From Chitinophaga eiseniae (GTDB taxonomy: Bacteria; Bacteroidota; Bacteroidia; Chitinophagales; Chitinophagaceae): a DNA stretch of 64,000 nt. Under the pieces are notes generated by a model. That model saw only the letters and a program-made list of their open reading frames with translations. It had not been told where the DNA came from and made no database searches. The position numbers and the translations under genes are program-made. This document shows positions 60,161-64,000 of the stretch, one piece after another (positions within the stretch are counted from its first letter, which is position 1; the number at the start of each line of letters is the position of its first letter). Where the stretch lies: NCBI RefSeq assembly GCF_900167135.1, contig NZ_FUWZ01000002.1:770651-834650 (forward strand). The letters run 5' to 3'.

Positions 60161-60177
60161 TATTTTTGCTACCTTTG
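60161..60177 (+). promoter_or_regulatory. Two overlapping-range -7 boxes for glnS
   Basis: TATTTTTG (60161-60168) and TACCTTTG (60170-60177) both fit TAnnTTTG, 9 nt apart, before the glnS ATG at 60198. The message may have two close starts. Confidence 0.5.
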
Positions 60178-60197
60178 CAGACATATTTAATTTTTTT

Positions 60198-61865
60198 ATG
60201 AGCGAAGAAAGGCCACTCAATTTTATAGAACAGATCGTAGCAGACGACATTGCTAATGGCGTCAACGGCGGACGTGTGCTGACACGTTTTCCGCCCGAAC
60301 CGAACGGCTATCTCCATATAGGACATGCCAAGTCTATTGCCGTGAACTTTGGCCTGGCCCAGCAATTCAATGGCAAAACCAATCTCCGCTTTGACGATAC
60401 CAACCCTGTTACAGAAGACACGGAATACGTGGATTCCATCAAGGCAGACATCCGCTGGCTGGGTTATGAGTGGGACAAAGAACTGTATGCTTCCGACTAT
60501 TTTGAGCAGATATATGAATTTGCGGTAAAGCTGATCAAAAAAGGGCTGGCTTACGTAGAAGACGCTACCGCCGAGGAAATAGCGGCCAGCAAAGGCACGC
60601 CTACCACTCCCGGTAAGCCTACGCCTGCCAGAAGCAGGTCTGTGGAAGAAAACCTGGACCTGTTTACCCGGATGCGCGCCGGCGAATTCAAAGACGGTGA
60701 AAAAACCCTCCGTGCCAAAATAGACCTGGCTTCTCCTAATATGCACATGCGCGATCCTCTCATGTACCGGATCAAACATGCGCATCACCACCGTACCGGC
60801 GACAAATGGTGCATCTACCCGATGTACGACTTCGCCCACGGCCAGAGCGACAGCATCGAAAATATTACCCATTCCCTCTGTACGCTGGAGTTCATTCCCC
60901 ACCGTCCGCTGTACGACTGGTTTATTAAAGAACTGGAGATATTCCCCAGCCATCAGTATGAGTTTTCCCGCCTGAACATAACCTATACGGTGATGAGTAA
61001 ACGAAAACTGAAACAGCTGGTAGAAGAAAAATATGTGAGTGGCTGGGACGATCCCCGCATGCCCACCATCAGCGGCCTGCGCCGCCGTGGTTATACCCCT
61101 GCCAGCATCCGTCAGTTTTCCGAAAGGGTGGGTGTACAGAAACGCGAGCAAATGATCGACCTCGGTCTGCTGGAATTCTGCATCCGCGAGGAGCTGAATA
61201 AAACCGCCAACCGTGTGATGGCCGTGCTGGACCCGGTGAAGCTGGTGATCACCAACTACCCGGACGGACAGGTGGAAGAAATGACTGCCGAAAACAACCC
61301 GGAAGATGCTTCCGCCGGCAGCCGTACCCTTTACTTCAGCAAAACACTTTACATAGAGCGGGAAGACTTCATGGAAGAACCTCCGAAGAAGTTCTTCCGG
61401 CTGGGCCCCGGTCTGCATGTGCGCCTGAAAAACGCCTACATCATCAAAGGGGAAAGCGTGGAGAAAGATGCCAACGGCAATATCACCACCATCTACGCCA
61501 GCTATCTGCCGGAAACCAAAAGCGGCGGAGACCATAGCGGCATGACCGTAAAAGGCACCATCCACTGGGTGAGCGCCGAACACGCCGCCACCGCGGAGGT
61601 AAGGCTGTATGACCGCCTCTTTAAATCAGAGAATCCTTCTGCGGAAGAAGGTGACTTTAAGGAATTCCTTAACCCGGATTCCCTGCAGGTGGTCAAAGAA
61701 GCGTACGTGGAGCCTGGCCTGTTACAGGCCAGGGCCGGCGACCGCTTCCAGTTTATGCGTAAGGGTTATTTCACGGTAGATCCTGACAGCACACCGGAAA
61801 AAGTGGTGTTCAACAGGACCGTTACCCTGAAAGACGCCTGGGCTAAAGAAAAAGGAAAAGCCTGA
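60198..61865 (+). CDS. glnS: Glutaminyl-tRNA synthetase
   Basis: A 555-residue class I synthetase. [23 protein letters not shown] holds the HIGH motif, [37 protein letters not shown] the MSK loop, and the anticodon-binding beta barrels follow (about 350-550). The eukaryote-like GlnRS is present in many Bacteroidota, so tRNA-Gln can be charged directly. gltX lies downstream on the other strand, ending at a shared terminator. Full length. Confidence 0.96.
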   Translation: MSEERPLNFIEQIVADDIANGVNGGRVLTRFPPEPNGYLHIGHAKSIAVNFGLAQQFNGKTNLRFDDTNPVTEDTEYVDSIKADIRWLGYEWDKELYASDYFEQIYEFAVKLIKKGLAYVEDATAEEIAASKGTPTTPGKPTPARSRSVEENLDLFTRMRAGEFKDGEKTLRAKIDLASPNMHMRDPLMYRIKHAHHHRTGDKWCIYPMYDFAHGQSDSIENITHSLCTLEFIPHRPLYDWFIKELEIFPSHQYEFSRLNITYTVMSKRKLKQLVEEKYVSGWDDPRMPTISGLRRRGYTPASIRQFSERVGVQKREQMIDLGLLEFCIREELNKTANRVMAVLDPVKLVITNYPDGQVEEMTAENNPEDASAGSRTLYFSKTLYIEREDFMEEPPKKFFRLGPGLHVRLKNAYIIKGESVEKDANGNITTIYASYLPETKSGGDHSGMTVKGTIHWVSAEHAATAEVRLYDRLFKSENPSAEEGDFKEFLNPDSLQVVKEAYVEPGLLQARAGDRFQFMRKGYFTVDPDSTPEKVVFNRTVTLKDAWAKEKGKA

Positions 61866-61884
61866 CAACAAACCTTATAAAAGA

Positions 61885-61921
61885 AACGCCCCGTTGATAT
61901 GATATCAACGGGGCGTTTTTT
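61885..61921 (+). terminator. Terminator after glnS, also facing gltX
   Basis: AACGCCCCGTTGAT (61885-61898) and its complement end in a T run (GTTTTTTATG). It may serve converging gltX as well, as it has A residues on its 5' side. Confidence 0.9.
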
Positions 61922-61939
61922 ATGATAGCAGTTACTTCG

Positions 61940-63472
61940 TTAGCTGTTAAAAGCCGCTACGCCTTTGGCGATGCGGGTGCGGGTCTCGGCGAGGCCCAGC
62001 GTAGCCGCGATGTCAAATACGGGAGGACCGAATTTACCGCCGGTGAGCATGATACGGAAAGGCAGCTGCAGCTCGCCCATCTTGATATTTTTCTCCGCAG
62101 CGAACGCTTTGAAGCTGGCTTCGAGCTCCGGCGCCGTGAAAGCGGAAACATCGTCCAGCTTTGCGGACCATTCTGCGAAAAAAGCGGCTTTATCGGCATT
62201 CCACTTGGGTTTTACAGCAGCTTCATCGTAAGCGGCGGGCGCTTCGAAGAAGAAGAAACCGTGGTCCCAAATGTCGTTGACAAAGTAGCAGCGTTCCTTT
62301 ACCAGTCCGGCGACCGTGGCTACATATTCAGGATTGGCTTTCACCCCTTTTTCTTCCAGCACCGGTTCAAAGAGACGGGCCAGGCTTTCATTGTCCTTAT
62401 GATGCAGGTACTGGTGGTTGAACCACTTCGCCTTTTCGTAGTCGAATTTAGCACCGGCTTTGTGTACGCGGTCAATGGAGAATTTATTGACCAGTTCTTC
62501 CAGGGAGAAGATCTCCTGTTCGGTACCATCATTCCAGCCCAGCATGGCCAGCATATTGATGAACGCTTCCGGCAGGAAACCCAGTTCACGGAAGCCTTTG
62601 GTGAATTCGTTGGAACGCGGGTCTGTCCAGTTCATGGCATATACCGGGAAACCGAGGCGGTCACCATCACGTTTGCTGAGTTTTCCGTTGCCGTCCGGTT
62701 TCAGGATCAGCGGCAGGTGCGCCCACTGCGGCATATCTGCTTCCCAGCCCAGGTATTTCCACAGGAGGATGTGAACGGGCGCGGAAGGCAGCCATTCTTC
62801 CCCGCGGAAAGCGTGGGTGATCTTCATCAGGTAGTCGTCTACCACCACCGCGAGGTGGTAGGTAGGCATACCATCCGCTTTCAGCAGTACCTTATCATCT
62901 ACCTGACCGGTATTGATGGTTACTTCTCCGCGGATCAGGTCTGTAAAGGACAGTTCCTGGTCGGCAGGCATTTTTATACGGATAACGTGCGGGGTATTTT
63001 TTGCCAGCAGCTCCTGTACTTCCGCTTCAGAGAGGGTGAAGGAGTTGCGCATCTTTTCCCTGATCTTGTGGTTGTACTGTGGCTGCGGGTTTTCAGGCGT
63101 TTTCATCCTTTCGCGCATGCTCTCCAGTTCTTCCGGGGTATCGAATGCGTAGTAAGCGTGACCGGATTTTACCAGTTGTTCCGCATACTGGCGGTACAGC
63201 GGTTTACGTTCACTCTGGCGGTAGGGGGCATAGGGGCCGCCAACCGCAGGGCTCTCATCGGGAGTGAGACCGCACCAGCGCAGGCATTCGTTAATATATT
63301 CTTCAGCACCCGGCACATAGCGGGTCTGGTCGGTATCTTCAATACGCAGGATAAAATCACCTTTATGCTGCTTTGCAAACAAATAGTTGAACAATACAGT
63401 GCGTACACCTCCGAGATGTAGGCCACCAGTAGGGCTGGGGGCAAAACGCACTCTTACTTTTTTATTATCCAT
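61940..63472 (-). CDS. gltX: Glutamyl-tRNA synthetase
   Basis: A 510-residue class I synthetase from the ATG at 63472. RFAPSPTGGLHLGGVRTVLFNYLFA carries the HxGG variant of the HIGH motif, LSKRDGDRL the KMSKS equivalent, and HAFRGEEWLPSAPVHILLWKYLGW the conserved middle. The -7 box ends 6 nt before this ATG, so the message has almost no leader. It pairs with glnS across a terminator. Confidence 0.96.
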   Translation of the reverse strand: MDNKKVRVRFAPSPTGGLHLGGVRTVLFNYLFAKQHKGDFILRIEDTDQTRYVPGAEEYINECLRWCGLTPDESPAVGGPYAPYRQSERKPLYRQYAEQLVKSGHAYYAFDTPEELESMRERMKTPENPQPQYNHKIREKMRNSFTLSEAEVQELLAKNTPHVIRIKMPADQELSFTDLIRGEVTINTGQVDDKVLLKADGMPTYHLAVVVDDYLMKITHAFRGEEWLPSAPVHILLWKYLGWEADMPQWAHLPLILKPDGNGKLSKRDGDRLGFPVYAMNWTDPRSNEFTKGFRELGFLPEAFINMLAMLGWNDGTEQEIFSLEELVNKFSIDRVHKAGAKFDYEKAKWFNHQYLHHKDNESLARLFEPVLEEKGVKANPEYVATVAGLVKERCYFVNDIWDHGFFFFEAPAAYDEAAVKPKWNADKAAFFAEWSAKLDDVSAFTAPELEASFKAFAAEKNIKMGELQLPFRIMLTGGKFGPPVFDIAATLGLAETRTRIAKGVAAFNS

Positions 63473-63478
63473 AGATCG

Positions 63479-63486
63479 CAAAGGTA
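63479..63486 (-). promoter_or_regulatory. -7 promoter box next to the gltX start codon
   Basis: On the minus strand TACCTTTG matches TAnnTTTG, then CGATCT and the ATG. The transcript would begin within about two nucleotides of the start codon. Confidence 0.55.
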
Positions 63487-63574
63487 AGGAAATAGCATTT
63501 AGATTACTGCCATCCGCTTTAGTGCTTTTTAACCTATCTTGCGGTCATCAGCTCACCGCTAAAAGTCAAAGCGC

Positions 63575-64000
63575 TTGTTCTATCTTACCAAAACACCCGG
63601 CATCCTGAAAGCTTTGTACAGAAGCTGCATCTGGGACCTTTCTCCGGCAAACAACACGGTATATCTGACCTTCGACGACGGCCCCCATCCGGAAGCCACG
63701 CCGTTTATCCTCGAACAGCTGAAAAAATACGATGCCAAAGGCACCTTTTTCTGCATCGGGAAAAATGTGGTAGAGCATCCCGGCATTTACCAGCAGATCC
63801 TGGAAGCAGGGCATAGTACCGGCAATCACACCCATAACCATGTGAACGGCTGGAAAACGAGTACCGACAAGTATATCGAGAATATTCTCGAGGCCCGCAA
63901 ATACATCGCCTCTCCGTTGTTCCGGCCGCCATATGGCAGGATAACGCCTTTCCAGGTGAAGCAGTTGCAGCGGACCGTTCCCGGCACCAAAATCATTATG
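63575..64000 (+). CDS. Polysaccharide deacetylase, cut by the window end
   Basis: The first 142 codons of a NodB-homology carbohydrate esterase; no stop before the window ends. The motifs are VYLTFDDGPHP (metal Asp pair), GHSTGNHTHNH (metal histidines) and FRPPYGR (catalytic Arg/Pro region). The start is probably the TTG at 63575 (MFYLTKTPGILKALYRSCIWDL), because an in-frame stop lies four codons upstream and no ATG fits. It removes N- or O-acetyl groups from a surface or wall polysaccharide; the exact target is unknown. Confidence 0.88.
   Translation, partial: MFYLTKTPGILKALYRSCIWDLSPANNTVYLTFDDGPHPEATPFILEQLKKYDAKGTFFCIGKNVVEHPGIYQQILEAGHSTGNHTHNHVNGWKTSTDKYIENILEARKYIASPLFRPPYGRITPFQVKQLQRTVPGTKIIM

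Noticed and set aside
60153..61583. 476-codon minus-strand frame opposite glnS
   Set aside because: Shadow of glnS with no recognisable domain.
61922..63421. 499-codon plus-strand frame opposite gltX
   Set aside because: Complement of a well-conserved synthetase gene; no motif of its own.

Overview
The window looks like chromosomal core from a gliding member of the Bacteroidota, most likely Chitinophagaceae (Chitinophaga-like). The supports are: at least eleven upstream regions with the Bacteroidota -7 promoter box TAnnTTTG; gliding/type IX secretion genes gldB, gldF and gldG; the MurF-alanine racemase fusion typical of the phylum; a TonB-dependent receptor with an N-terminal carboxypeptidase-regulatory-like domain; DUF5777, DUF1501 and DUF1800 proteins; and balanced GC in genes with AT-rich spacers. 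There are no rRNA or tRNA genes, no CRISPR array, no intact insertion sequence and no prophage.

Layout. 0-5 kb: phosphate uptake (DUF47 accessory protein and PiT carrier), then sugar-nucleotide genes rfbA and galE and a lone C-terminal transketolase half. 5-7 kb: a three-gene stress module (ECF sigma factor, membrane protein with repeated VPxxYF motifs that is probably the anti-sigma factor, periplasmic Spy/CpxP-like protein). 7-9 kb: metallo-beta-lactamase-fold hydrolase, AraC regulator and SnoaL-like protein. 9-15 kb: the cell-elongation cluster mreB-mreC-mreD-pbp2-rodA on the minus strand, with a long hairpin between mreB and mreC. 15-21 kb: purD and two peptide transporters (POT, OPT). 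21-24 kb: DUF1800/DUF1501 pair. 24-31 kb: molybdenum cofactor cluster (moeA, moaC, mobA, moaE, moaD, an unknown small protein, moaA, a TauE/SafE-type exporter, a MoeB-rhodanese fusion). 31-36 kb: serS, nadE, a beta-barrel protein, gldB. 36-39 kb: apaG and a compact minus-strand operon (c-type cytochrome-like lipoprotein, YceI, DUF5777 barrel, small HExxH protein). 39-50 kb: murF, methylmalonyl-CoA epimerase, cysteine desulfurase, gldFG, TerC, MurF-Alr, lspA. 50-64 kb: TonB receptor with a putative operator, D-2-hydroxyacid dehydrogenase, fumC, enoyl-CoA hydratase, S41 lipoprotein peptidase, two beta-barrel proteins, B12-binding mutase subunit, glnS, gltX and a polysaccharide deacetylase cut by the window end.

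How the genes work together. Envelope construction dominates: Mre/Rod/PBP2 elongation, two MurF enzymes plus alanine racemase, lipoprotein signal peptidase, gliding proteins and several outer-membrane barrels. The molybdenum cofactor cluster covers most of the pathway from GTP to the nucleotide form of the cofactor, with sulfur probably delivered through the rhodanese domain fused to MoeB. Methylmalonyl-CoA epimerase and the B12-binding mutase subunit belong to one propionate/succinate route although 19 kb apart.

The least explained material is not one obvious new enzyme system. It is (i) the cytochrome-like lipoprotein/YceI/DUF5777/HExxH operon, (ii) several families of 7-8 nt tandem units that build long palindromes between genes, (iii) two noncoding AT-rich regions near 40.2-40.9 and 49.7-50.2 kb, and (iv) the dyad at the TonB receptor promoter. 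All product names come from reading protein motifs by eye; no database search was run.
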